Under the pieces are notes generated by a model, which made no database searches, was not told where the DNA came from, and was given only the letters and a program-made list of their open reading frames with translations. DNA of 64,000 bases from Batkoa obscura (Eukaryota; Entomophthoromycota; Entomophthoromycetes; Entomophthorales; Batkoaceae), in NCBI GenBank assembly GCA_030770535.1, contig JASVEC010000010.1:1054001-1118000 (forward strand), given 5' to 3'. Positions 1 to 10,327 of this stretch are shown in pieces. The position numbers and the translations under genes are program-made. Position 1 is the first letter of the stretch, and each line of letters begins with the position of its first letter.

Positions 1-221
1 ATAGATGGGTTCAAATGACTAAATTCAAAAGTGCAACTACTTAACATGATTAAATTCTATATTAAGCACCTTGTAAAAATTTAATAATAGCTAACAATAG
101 GTAACTATCTATTTGCATCTCATATGCAACAGTTCCAAGAGTTATCAATAGCACATATTTTCGAATGCAAATACCATTTATAGTAAGTTATTTTTAAGCT
201 AAACAGGAATAATAAAACAGC

Positions 222-229
222 GTATATAA
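222..229 (+). promoter_or_regulatory. TATA box of the 7TM receptor gene
   Basis: A TATATAAA run lies about 50 bases before the first in-frame ATG of the receptor gene, a normal spacing for a fungal core promoter with a short 5' leader. Confidence 0.5.
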
Positions 230-279
230 ATAAGTCAATTCAACTTTATAAATGTACTTTGTTCACCTTTCTAAAAAAA

Positions 280-1185
280 ATGGGTGCTCTCACTACCCAT
301 TCGTTTATAATGATTAGTATATCGGCTACCATAGCTATTCTTAATTCATTTTTAATTTATCTTGCATCGAAAATAAAGCCAAGGACAAAAGACATCAATT
401 TTATCATTGCTATATGTTGCATCGAATATCTTTTACCAGTGGTTGGATGGGCCAATACCATAAATGCATGGATTACTAAAAAGAAGGCCACGGATACAGT
501 TTTAGGCTGCCAAATATTAGGCTTTGTAACAATGTCCATCTTTTTTTTTGAAGTTATGGTTAATGCTTTACTAGCTATTGAGCGATACTCTCATATTACA
601 AAACAAAATTTGTTGCTTTTTTTTTCGATTCCTGCTTTGATTGCTTCTGTAGTCTTTATAGTATTAATTTCTATTTCTGCTGCACAGAATTTGTTTGTTA
701 AAGCTGCTTCTGATAGTTTATGTATGGTTATACCAAACAACTCACTATTAACAGCAATAACATTTTATTTCTTTATACTTTGTATGTTTTTGGGACTACT
801 TACCATTTTTTATTGTTATTTGAAGTTAGCAATTTATACCAATAATGTAACTAAATTCATTGAAATTGATGGAAGCTCAAGCCATAGTGTTAGAGCCATT
901 ACAAAAAAACCGTGGAGCATAAAATGGGTGAAAATTCGAATTTATACGACTTTAATTGCTTATGGGGTTTGTACATTTACCTCTCTATTATGTGGGTTGG
1001 CAGAGAGTATCCATGCCTACGTGTTTGGTATAGGAGGGGACGTCCAATTTATACTAAATTTATTAACAGTCATATTATATTTGCTTGGTGCACTTACTAA
1101 TTCAATGCTTTTATTATTTTTACATGCTGGTATCTCGCGTCAATCGAAAATATTTTTTAAAAATATTTTAAGGGATAGAAAGTGA
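280..1185 (+). CDS. Rhodopsin-like seven-transmembrane receptor (301 aa)
   Basis: Single-exon gene for a polytopic membrane protein. I place the start at the ATG at 280; the frame is open upstream but has no earlier ATG. Seven hydrophobic segments can be counted. The third ends in ALLAIERY, which matches the E/DRY motif of class A G-protein-coupled receptors. A Cys at the outer end of TM3 (LGCQ) and one in the second outer loop (SLCMV) could form the usual disulfide. A basic third inner loop with KKPWSIK precedes TM6. TM7 carries LTNSMLLLF where most class A receptors have NPxxY. By family it would signal from the plasma membrane through a heterotrimeric G protein; ligand unknown. It belongs with a type of receptor that is not the yeast Ste2/Ste3 pheromone family. 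Function is inference; topology is seen. Confidence 0.75.
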   Translation: MGALTTHSFIMISISATIAILNSFLIYLASKIKPRTKDINFIIAICCIEYLLPVVGWANTINAWITKKKATDTVLGCQILGFVTMSIFFFEVMVNALLAIERYSHITKQNLLLFFSIPALIASVVFIVLISISAAQNLFVKAASDSLCMVIPNNSLLTAITFYFFILCMFLGLLTIFYCYLKLAIYTNNVTKFIEIDGSSSHSVRAITKKPWSIKWVKIRIYTTLIAYGVCTFTSLLCGLAESIHAYVFGIGGDVQFILNLLTVILYLLGALTNSMLLLFLHAGISRQSKIFFKNILRDRK

Positions 1186-2312
1186 GATCATCTGAGCTAT
1201 AGTTAAATGGTTTGAGCTTTTATAGACATTAATCTACCAAAGCTTTTGAACTATATAAAAATAGTCTCCTATAATTGCAGAGCAATACTTTTAAAAAATG
1301 TTTTTCATGCTGGCGTGTTTATAAAAAAATTATTCTAAAATAACCTAAAGTTTTCAGTTATACTATTATTTTTTTACGATTTCTATGCATTTTATATTTT
1401 AACAGAAGTTCTTTTTAAACATGAACATTTTATTGCCGTTGTATTTTCGCTTTAATTCTTTCATTTGTTTATCAACCTCACCTATTTTGGTACTACACTA
1501 TATATAGCAATTTAATTAGAATTGAGTGGTATCAAATATACTTTTTGATATTATGAGCTTTTTTATAAATTTATGTAATTTAATATAATTTAATATTATT
1601 TAACTAAAACCTATAAAGGGCAATGTGATATATAAGCGCTTTTTTCGGATTACTATTAATATCGTTTCATTTATTGAGGCAAAATTTCTTAATTTTTAAT
1701 ATAAAGTAATTTACAATTCCAATATTCTGTTGTAATATAAAACCTAATACATTTGGCTTCTACAAAAGTAATGTAAGCATGTTCCTTTTAGTAAAAGTTA
1801 ATTGGTGTAGTTGATATTAAAATGATCAAAATGAATTCAAAAACAGTTAATAAGTATAAATTATAAGTGTAATATATAATACATAACAAATATAGCAAAT
1901 GTGTAGCTGGTAGGTATAAATATATGATCGATAATGAGTACAACTTTGGATCTTAAACTTGTTCATTTTTGATAAACCTATGAATTAAGTGTAATAAACT
2001 AATAGTATAATTAAAATAAGACCAAAGTCATAATTAGAACAAAAACTAAACAAAAGCCAAGAAAATATTTTTTACGCATTCTTTTATTCCAATAAAACAG
2101 AGTAACATTTTGATAAATAGAGTGAAAGATTAAATAAGTAATCAATGATTTAATAAATTAAAAACGATATTGGTGAAAAGGCTATAGGGGGTGAAAATAA
2201 ATTTAACAAAAATAATTGGTTAAAAACCATGAGTAATGAGCCACTGGTAAAAAAATAACATTAAAAAATTCTTAATTTAAATCATATTCTTTTGGTAATA
2301 AAAGCAAGCAAT
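1186..2312. other. AT-rich intergenic region, no gene seen
   Basis: About 1.1 kb with no convincing coding frame on either strand, no RNA gene that I can recognise, and no copy of the local MITE families. The last part presumably holds the promoter of the PIP kinase gene. Confidence 0.5.
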
Positions 2313-4941
2313 ATGATGGTCACCAATACTAAGGACCCCTTCAATGTAACTAGTAATCAAGATCAAGATAGAAATCCATTTTCCGATAAAAACAGTGAAA
2401 TAAAAATCAACGTATCTAATGATATTCCGGATTTAAATACAATTGCTAACCACTTAAATATTGAGATCATTGATGAGTATAGTTCTTTAAGCTTAAACGA
2501 TCTACAGGCAAGAGGAAGGTATAGCCAAAGTATAAGATCGAGAACAAGGAAAAAAACGAATGAAAGTAGGGATTCTATTATATCATTTTACTCTGATGCC
2601 AAAGAATTTCAAGAAAATAAGGCAGAAAAGCTTTTAAAACCTGAAGATGCAGAAATTATGGATAAAAAATCAATAAGCTTTGATGAGAGTTCAAAAGCTT
2701 ATAGCCACAAAGCAAAAAACTCGAGTTCTAAGAGCATTAATCTAACTGAAAAGGTAGTATTCGAGGAGCCAAGTAAAATAGAAAGTAGTAAATTTGATAC
2801 AAAAGATAAGTTAGAAGTAAAGAAGCATAGAAGGCATTCAAGGAAACAAAGTATAAATAGTCGTGCAACTAGGCCAAAAAGTATCTTATTACCATCATAT
2901 GCTACGCCAACGATAACTGAGACAGATTCAACAAGTAAAGAAAATAGAAAGTTTCATAGAACCAAAACCCTCGATCCTACTCAATTTAAAGGGCCTAATT
3001 TTGTCAAATCACATCAAAGGTCATACACATCGAATGGAAAAATGACTATGCTAGAACAAGTAAGTAATTGGGAAGATGCTAAACAGAGTTGGAAACAATA
3101 TCGTCGGTTCTCAAAAAGACCTAATAAAATTGGCTCAAATGATGAAGATGAAGATAGAGTTCTTATAGGGACTAGAGTAGCTGAAGGACATCAAAACTAT
3201 ACTCTGATGTACAATATGTTGACCGGCATTAGAGTTTCAGTAAGTTTCAATTTGTATGGTAAGATGGTATTTATTTATATAAATTTTAGGTTTCCAGATG
3301 CTCAGCAAAACCAATGAAGTCTTTATCAACAGAAGACTTTATTGCATCAAATAAACTCGCTTTTGATGTGTAAGTTTAAAGTCATATTACTTTGTTAACT
3401 TTACTTAGATTTTTTAGCACTGGAAATGAGTTGGTGCCCTCATCTAAATATGACTTTAAATTTAAAGACTATGCACCCAATGTATTCCGTCAAATAAGGA
3501 CAATTTTTGGTATTGACCCAGCGGAGTATTTAGTAAGTCTTGGAATTAATTAAGTTTTGATTAAATAACACATATAATTAGATGTCATTAACCCACAAAT
3601 ATATTGTATCCGAATTGTTTTCTCCAGGGAAAAGTAAAAGTTTCTTTTACTATTCTAGGGATTATAGATTTATTATCAAGACGGTACATCATGTAGAGCA
3701 TCGATTTATGAGGAAAATTTTACCAGATTATTTTAAGGTAAATATTAGGACTATATTGTTGTAACTTATCAATATTTATTTTTAATTTTAGTATATTCAA
3801 GAAAATCCAGATACTTTGTTGACTAGGATTTACGGCTTGCATCGAGTCAAAGTAGCATATTCCAGAAAAATTCATTTTGTAGTAATGGCAAACATTTTTC
3901 CGCCTAATAAGGATATTCATGAGTCATATGATTTAAAAGTAATAGCTGTTTTCTATATATAGTTTAAGCTTATTAATCTGTAATAGGGATCTACTTTGGG
4001 GCGTAAGGTGGACGAAAGCATATTTTTAAGGAACCCAATTATACCAATGAAGGATCTTAATTGGATGGAAAAAGATAGGCGATTTCATTTTGGACCTCAA
4101 AAACGTAACATATTTCTCGAGCAATTAGAAAAAGACGCAAAAGTAAGCAACTATATTATTGCTATTAGCATAATTTATTAATACAATATAGCTATTGAAG
4201 ACTTTAAAAATTATGGACTATTCTTTGTTAGTGGGCATCCATTTTAAAGATCGTGGTAATCAAGATGGTATTAGAGATAGATCCTTATCTATTTTTCAGG
4301 TAGGTTTATTTTATCATGATTTATAAAATAGTGATTTAATACGTTATTTTTATTAGCCTGATTTAAATAAAGTGCTACAAGGGGGTCAAGAGAAAGGTAC
4401 TGAGCTAGCTAATATGGTACGAAGGACAATAGCAGTATCTGATCCGGTGGCATTGTCTGGAAAGTCTTTAAAGGGAATACCAAATGAGTAAGTGAAAATC
4501 AAACAGAACAAGATAATCATGCTAAACTTTTTTTGTTAATAGAGCAGTGTTTTATAGAGATTCTGGTGGATTTTCTTCATCAGATGAAAATGATATGGAT
4601 GGGGATATCATTTATTATTTTGGTATTATTGACATTTTAACACCATATAATTATGCTAAAAAAGTAGAGCATTATTGGAAATCTATGAGTCAAGACAAAG
4701 TAATTTAATTTTGAATCTAATTTATATATTTATTCATTTCATATAGAATGCTATTTCAGCTGTACATCCTAAAGTTTACGCAAATCGATTTGTTAATTTT
4801 ATTTCAGATTCAGCAATTCAAAAGGTGTGGGAGTCATGTGAATCAAGCTCCAATTCACCAAAGCCGGAATCTAAACAAATAAGGCAGCGTCGATTAACTT
4901 TAAAAAATCAAAGGAGGAAATCTCACTATTCAAAAAATTGA
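2313..4941 (+). CDS. MSS4: Phosphatidylinositol-4-phosphate 5-kinase, Mss4/Its3 type (723 aa, ten exons)
   Basis: Makes PI(4,5)P2 from PI4P at the plasma membrane, controlling actin, endocytosis and cell-wall signalling. Exons: 2313-3239, 3290-3369, 3418-3532, 3582-3737, 3792-3938, 3987-4142, 4192-4299, 4357-4487, 4543-4699, 4747-4941; total 2172 nt, in frame. The first 290 residues are Ser/Lys-rich and low complexity, as in fungal Mss4. The kinase domain starts near residue 295 with [16 protein letters not shown], followed by [19 protein letters not shown], the nucleotide-binding stretch [11 protein letters not shown] with IIKTV, then [13 protein letters not shown] and the metal-binding [10 protein letters not shown]. 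The activation loop is KKVEHYW to HPKVYANRF. The first exon reads past its donor into the intron, so a single-exon gene call would be wrong. It is convergent with the neurochondrin gene, with 46 bases between stops. Confidence 0.95.
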
Positions 4942-4987
4942 ATATAATTTATATTTGTTATTATAATTAAAGTTTGTTTTATTTTAA

Positions 4988-6767
4988 TTAAATATCTAAA
5001 CTTTTGTAAACTTTTACAATTTGTTTATAAAAGTCTAAATTGGCGTCTTCACAATTGTATTCAGTATAGTTATTCGATTCAATTAATTGAAAGATTAATT
5101 CAAGAGCATCTATTATAGGGTAATTCTCATTTATCAATTGAATAAATTGAGTACTATTACTATCTAATTTCACACCTGAGAAACTTGAATTCAAATGTTC
5201 CACCAAAGTTGGTATTAAATCATCAATTGAATTAAGAATGACCTCTTCAAAATTTTGAGTTGGAATTGAGTTCGTCATTAATATAACTTCACTAACTTTA
5301 ACTATCATCTCACAACTTTTGGCTATTAAATTATCCTCATAACTATAAAATATTTTAATATTTTAATTTATTTTTATACGTAAAATTACCTTTTTAGAAC
5401 TATAACTAAATAATTAAAAAATTTATTTAAAGGAATGGTTTGGTTATTAAATACTTCATTTTCTAGTAAGTAGCTATCTTCAATTAAATATTGGCAGATA
5501 TCATTAGCTAATCGTAGTAATAATGGATGGTGTGTTGAGTCTTTAAACTATTCAATATTAATATAAAACCATAATTATTTTAATTGCAATTACCTCAACA
5601 TGGTCCGTTAAAAAGTATAATAAATCCAAATAAGATTCCCTTAGCCAAGTAATGAGTTGTACAATGTTACTAGTATCGATTTCTATAATTGTTGTAAAGT
5701 CTTCTAGGCTCAAGAATTGAGTCATATGACCCAATATTTCCAACGAAGAAAAGAATGGTTGATTATCATAACTATCGTATTGAATCACTTCCAGAAGAGT
5801 TCTTACTTCAATTGCTGACATTCTAACCAAAAACATGGCTATTTTCTTCTCATCTTTAAGCCATTCAAATGAAAAATGTCGAATTAAAATGTTACTTAAT
5901 ATTATTGCTTTATCTTTATATTCTGTAGAATGTCGACTATTTAATAATAGATAAACGTTGTTTCTCAATTGACTAAAATCATAGCTGTTATTATTTAAAT
6001 AATACTTTAAAACTTTTGTATTACAATCTTGGAGACAATCAATTATTACACTCATGTAGTCCAACTTATGCTCAACATCAACACCGTCCAGTTGAACAGC
6101 AATATATTTCAAAAATTCGTTTATGACTACTTGATACTCTTTTTCATTTTCTTGATTTAATAAAGTTTTTCCAAAGTTTGAAATTAATGTAACCCATTTA
6201 TCTTTCTTACTATCTTTTTTAATTATTAACTCATGACCATAATCTATTAATTTTTTCATTAAACTATTTTCAAACAATGGTCTTCCTTTAATTACATACA
6301 AACTACTTTTTAAATCTAAACTTAACTTATAAAATATATCTAATAGTAAATCTTCATGATTCTTTTTGACTAAATGATTCAGTAATAATGGAATCCTTGC
6401 AAGTAGAATATCACTGTTAAATTGGTTTTCTAAGGAATATAGGTGAGAAATTACATTTATTCCTAGATCATTCATCGTTTTATTTTTAACATACTCCTCG
6501 CTTTCATTATCCAGATCTTTATTCATACCTATAAATTAGCTTCAAACAGTTATAGATAAATTTAAACTAATTACCTTGTTTCAATAGCCTATCTAGAAAC
6601 TTAAAGTTCATTTTCTGGAATAAAAAATTCAGGTCCTCTTCCTTTTCCTTATCTAAGACTTTACTTAATAAATACAAGCTTGAGAACTTTTTTTCATCAC
6701 TAGTTCCTGCCTCTAATCCTTCAGCAATCTTCTCTTTTTCTGACATTTTTAAAAAAGATTTCTGCAT
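4988..6767 (-). CDS. Neurochondrin-family armadillo-like protein (546 aa, four exons)
   Basis: Exons on the minus strand: 6767-6575, 6528-5594, 5547-5390, 5342-4988; 1641 nt, in frame. The N-terminus has the family pattern: a helical stretch DEKKFSSLYLLSKVLDKE, then NFKFLDRLLKQ, then SRIPLLL-like ARIPLLLNHL. The rest is all-helical, Leu-rich and low in Gly/Pro, as expected of an armadillo/HEAT solenoid, with no catalytic motif. Neurochondrin is known in animals and in some fungi and plants as a cytosolic scaffold protein; its role in fungi is not established, so I infer only a scaffold role. Length is shorter than the roughly 700 aa animal proteins. Assignment rests mainly on the first 140 residues. 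Confidence 0.72.
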
Positions 6768-7301
6768 AATGGAATATTTAGTTTATGATTTGAGTTTCTG
6801 AAGTGCAAAATCCATTTTAAAATTTGCAAATTAAACAAGTCAAACTTGCTTTTAAATTAAATAGCACCCTTGAATTGGTTGATAGTATCCCTATCCTAAA
6901 AGCTTATTTTGAATTAAATAATCTACTAAAGTTTTTAGCTTAAACTTTTATAAATGTACTCTGTAGATTTTTTTTGTTACTAATTTAACTAATAATTTGT
7001 TTAATTTTTAAATTAGAAATACAAAAATTAATGAAAAACACTCTTAAGCAACCTAAATCAACCAGGTTTAGTAAAAGTTATATTGACTATTTTATTTTAA
7101 TGATAATAAAAAACGAGCATATTTCAGCATCTTTAACAGGCTAAATTATTTTCTAACTATCATATCAATTAACTAAAAAATTATCTTGACATTCCAACTA
7201 ATTTATGTAGATTCCGAATTTAAAGTGATAAAAAATAGTAAATAAACTACACTACAAACATTGCTTTTTTATATATTTAATAGGTTTGTTCATGAGTGAA
7301 T
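6768..7301. other. Intergenic region between two minus-strand genes
   Basis: About 530 bases, very AT-rich. It must contain the promoter of the neurochondrin-like gene and the 3' end of the S41 peptidase gene. No other feature seen. Confidence 0.5.
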
Positions 7302-9245
7302 TTAAATACCAAAAGCGTCTAGAGAAACTTGCTCCCAGACTTTGAAAGGGTTAAAAGTAGTATTAGGATTATATGGAAAGCGCTTACTTGTAGGAATCCA
7401 AGTAAATTCTAAAGGACGAAGCTCATTAAATTTTGTAGAATAAGCTTCACGAATAGGAAAGGAAAACTCAGAGTTGGTTTTAAAAGGCTTTGGAACATCT
7501 GGATGATTTGATAAGTTTGATGGTTTAAGACCATATTCTATCAACTCAAACGGAGCAACCATTCCACCAGCCATTGAAGATACAGTGGCTTGCTGATTTT
7601 TAAGTCCTCCAATAGAGTAACTTTTTACACCATGTATTTCTTGTAATCCATAAGCTAAAAGGCAGCAAGTCGAGTAGCACACTGAATTCGATAGCACTAT
7701 TATATCTTCTGTTTTAAAGGGTTGAGTATTGTTATTAAGTAAAGATAGCAATGGATTTTCAAAGCAATTGTCAAGGAATAAATTTGTGTATTTGCTACTT
7801 GTATTTAATCCACGAGTATAAGTCTTAGTTTCTTTAAAAAAATCTGCATTATTTATTGGAGATCCATCTATTTGAGTACTATTATCCTTAAAATTATAAT
7901 TTGGATATCTAAAATACTTAGCTACATCAGCAATAAGTGGATTATAGTGCATATCGGTAGCAAATTTTTTGATCTCTGCATTAGGGAATAAATACTCTAA
8001 GATATTATACCCAAGGCATATCTTTCCACCACCATTGTTACTTAACTCTAAAATTAGTCTACTGGCCTTTTTATCTTTTAAGCTTTGAAATACACTACGG
8101 ATTTCATCATTCCAAAGGTTTTCATTTTCAGGGCTAAAATCAGGTATAGTAATAACTCCTACTTTATCATTAATTAAGTATGATTTTAAGTAAATTCCAT
8201 CAAAAAGTGGCGAAAAAATAGAATTGACTTCTTTTACCATTCCGAGATTCAGGACTTGGTTGCTATTTACTTCCTTAGCACCAACTATTTCGAAATTCAG
8301 AGCTTGGTCAATTTTTACTTCTTTAGCATCAGATATTTCACTATAGCCTAATTTGATGTCCCCAACCTGATACTCATTGAGTAATGGTTGGCGATAGCAA
8401 AATTTTTTCATAAAATCCATAGAAAGATTGTATTGTTGTGGTACTAAAGCGATATAAGGAACAACAACCCTTTTCTCTTGATTGTCAATTCTAAAGGTAA
8501 AATTTATAGTTTCGTTTTTTGGAGGAATATCTGTTGAAGCAAATGCCCCATGGTATATGCCCCATTTCCCGCCTTTTTGTATAACTCTGGCTGTAGAAAA
8601 ATTAATACGTGAGTTAAGATCTCTAGAAATTCCAACGTATTCTCTAGTATATTGTTGTAAGTATTCTAAAGGTTGAAATCCATTAATAGCTAAGATTTCT
8701 TTTCCAGCATATTTAGTTACGTCTACCCCTGCTGAGTTCCATGCTTGAATGAGCTCGTTTGGGTAATTAAGATTTTCAAGCACTTTGACTTTTACATCTC
8801 CCCATTGGTTTTCTTCTGTGAATACTGGGAAAGGCTGCTTAAACTCAAACAAGGTAGCGCATTTCGACTTGTATCTAAGATGGCCATCATAAAGAGACTT
8901 AAAAAATTTTGTAATCGAATTATGGAACTCATTTTCGGATTTATATGACTTTGATACCACCGTAGCTAACTCTGCTCTAATGTTGATATAACTAGGCATA
9001 TTGGGCTCTGGGGAACGTTCTGCCGAATCAATGAAAGCATAAAATGGAAGCGATTTATCAATACTATCATACACCGAGTTTTTTATTTCTGGTGCCAATT
9101 CGATTTTATTTAAACAGGATATTGCATCTTTATAGCTTACTGTCGGTTTTTTTGAAATTACTGCACAAGGATCAGGTACTTCAATTTCGATAGAGTTAAC
9201 CAAGGTGAATGATAAAAGCAAATGAAACAATGGCTTGATGATCAT
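7302..9245 (-). CDS. Secreted S41-family serine peptidase (647 aa)
   Basis: Single-exon gene. The N-terminus (IIKPLFHLLLSFTLVNS) is a classical signal peptide, so the protein is probably secreted. In the second half the S41 fold is recognisable: NDKVGVITIPDF, then RLILELSNNGGGKICLGY, and near residue 525 the nucleophile region SNSVCYSTCCLLAYGL, where the Ser between Tyr and Thr is the expected catalytic Ser. The family comprises C-terminal processing (Tsp/CPAF-like) proteases; fungal secreted members have the same CxSTC pattern. The start is the first ATG, 31 bases after a TATA box. A short imperfect internal repeat (AKEVKIDQALNFEIV, then AKEVNSNQVLNLGMV) lies near residues 300-340. The substrate is unknown; a role in nutrition or host interaction is inference. 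Confidence 0.85.
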   Translation of the reverse strand: MIIKPLFHLLLSFTLVNSIEIEVPDPCAVISKKPTVSYKDAISCLNKIELAPEIKNSVYDSIDKSLPFYAFIDSAERSPEPNMPSYINIRAELATVVSKSYKSENEFHNSITKFFKSLYDGHLRYKSKCATLFEFKQPFPVFTEENQWGDVKVKVLENLNYPNELIQAWNSAGVDVTKYAGKEILAINGFQPLEYLQQYTREYVGISRDLNSRINFSTARVIQKGGKWGIYHGAFASTDIPPKNETINFTFRIDNQEKRVVVPYIALVPQQYNLSMDFMKKFCYRQPLLNEYQVGDIKLGYSEISDAKEVKIDQALNFEIVGAKEVNSNQVLNLGMVKEVNSIFSPLFDGIYLKSYLINDKVGVITIPDFSPENENLWNDEIRSVFQSLKDKKASRLILELSNNGGGKICLGYNILEYLFPNAEIKKFATDMHYNPLIADVAKYFRYPNYNFKDNSTQIDGSPINNADFFKETKTYTRGLNTSSKYTNLFLDNCFENPLLSLLNNNTQPFKTEDIIVLSNSVCYSTCCLLAYGLQEIHGVKSYSIGGLKNQQATVSSMAGGMVAPFELIEYGLKPSNLSNHPDVPKPFKTNSEFSFPIREAYSTKFNELRPLEFTWIPTSKRFPYNPNTTFNPFKVWEQVSLDAFGI

Positions 9246-9276
9246 TTTGGCCAGTAAAGTGTTTACTATGTCCTCG

Positions 9277-9285
9277 CTTTATATA
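9277..9285 (-). promoter_or_regulatory. TATA box of the S41 peptidase gene
   Basis: TATATAAAG read on the minus strand, about 31 bases before the ATG of the S41 peptidase. A strong, well-placed box that fits a regulated secreted-protein gene. Confidence 0.6.
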
Positions 9286-10327
9286 TGTTTGTAGAAACTG
9301 GCTTATCTCTTAATTACAAGTTATTCTGTCTACATTTTTGGATCTATTATGTATCACAATGGGTTAACAACCTTTAGATACAAGCCTAATCACATGCTAC
9401 GGAGTAATCCAAAAGGGGAGAATCTACATGAACCATAGCTATTCTTATTGAGTTTAATTATATTTCCCCCCTAAATAAGTAAAAGAATGAATTTTAAATT
9501 GACATAAGCTTTAAGAAAATTTATATAATTTATTGTATGTTTTATGAGTTACTTTTAAAAGAAATATTTTAAATTTAAATACATATTTGACAATCTCTGC
9601 TAGCGCTATTTTCAAAACATATTATGAAAAGGGTGTATTTTAGTAGTTACTTATAGAATATCGGCTATAGTTAACATCTATTTTTTTAAAATTGACATGC
9701 TCGTTTATTAGGTTATTCAGAGTTATTCAGAGTTATTTTAGTACTCTGTTCAAAAATATGAACAAAATATGCAGAGCTAAAACCCCTTATTTATAATTGC
9801 AAATATTTTGCCTAGGGTTATAAATACTTTATATCAATAGAGTTTATATTTCTAAAGAGAATATTTACAAACTTAAACAACCTCATAAAATTTTAGAGTT
9901 ATAATAAAAGATTAAAAACTCAGTCATAGTCTATATTTGATTTATGTATAAAATTTATCTTTTAACTAGATGCATATTATTCCAAAAAAAACAAATATGA
10001 TACAAATGGGGATGTGTTTTTTCATTTAAGAGCTTTACTAATAATCTTTGCTCAAATAGCGCTTAAAAAGTGGTAAAAGTGGTAAAAGTGATGAAACCAA
10101 AAACAACATCCCCAAAGTTATCTTTGGTTAACTTACAAGTTTTTCATGTGCTTTGCTTAAATTATAAGCTAGAAATATTATTGGTGTAAAAAGTGTGAAT
10201 TTTAGTCTGTAATCCTAAAAATCAAAATAGTATGTTGAGTTGAAATATTTATTTTTAAGCTATACTTAAGATTTGAATCAGCTACTTGAACTAATCCTTC
10301 TAAATTGAATAACTGTTTTATTATATT
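9286..10327. other. Intergenic region with one MITE
   Basis: About 1 kb between the divergent S41 peptidase and helicase genes. Apart from the MITE copy at 10007-10114 I see no gene or RNA. It holds the promoters of both flanking genes. Confidence 0.5.
10007..10114 (-). mobile_element. MITE family 1 copy (108 bp)
   Basis: Begins TGGGGATG and ends CATCCCCA, a perfect 8 bp terminal inverted repeat, with the family core CTCAAATAGCGCTT. Minus orientation relative to the family consensus. It has a small internal tandem duplication (GTGGTAAAA twice), making it longer than the usual 95-100 bp. Confidence 0.85.
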
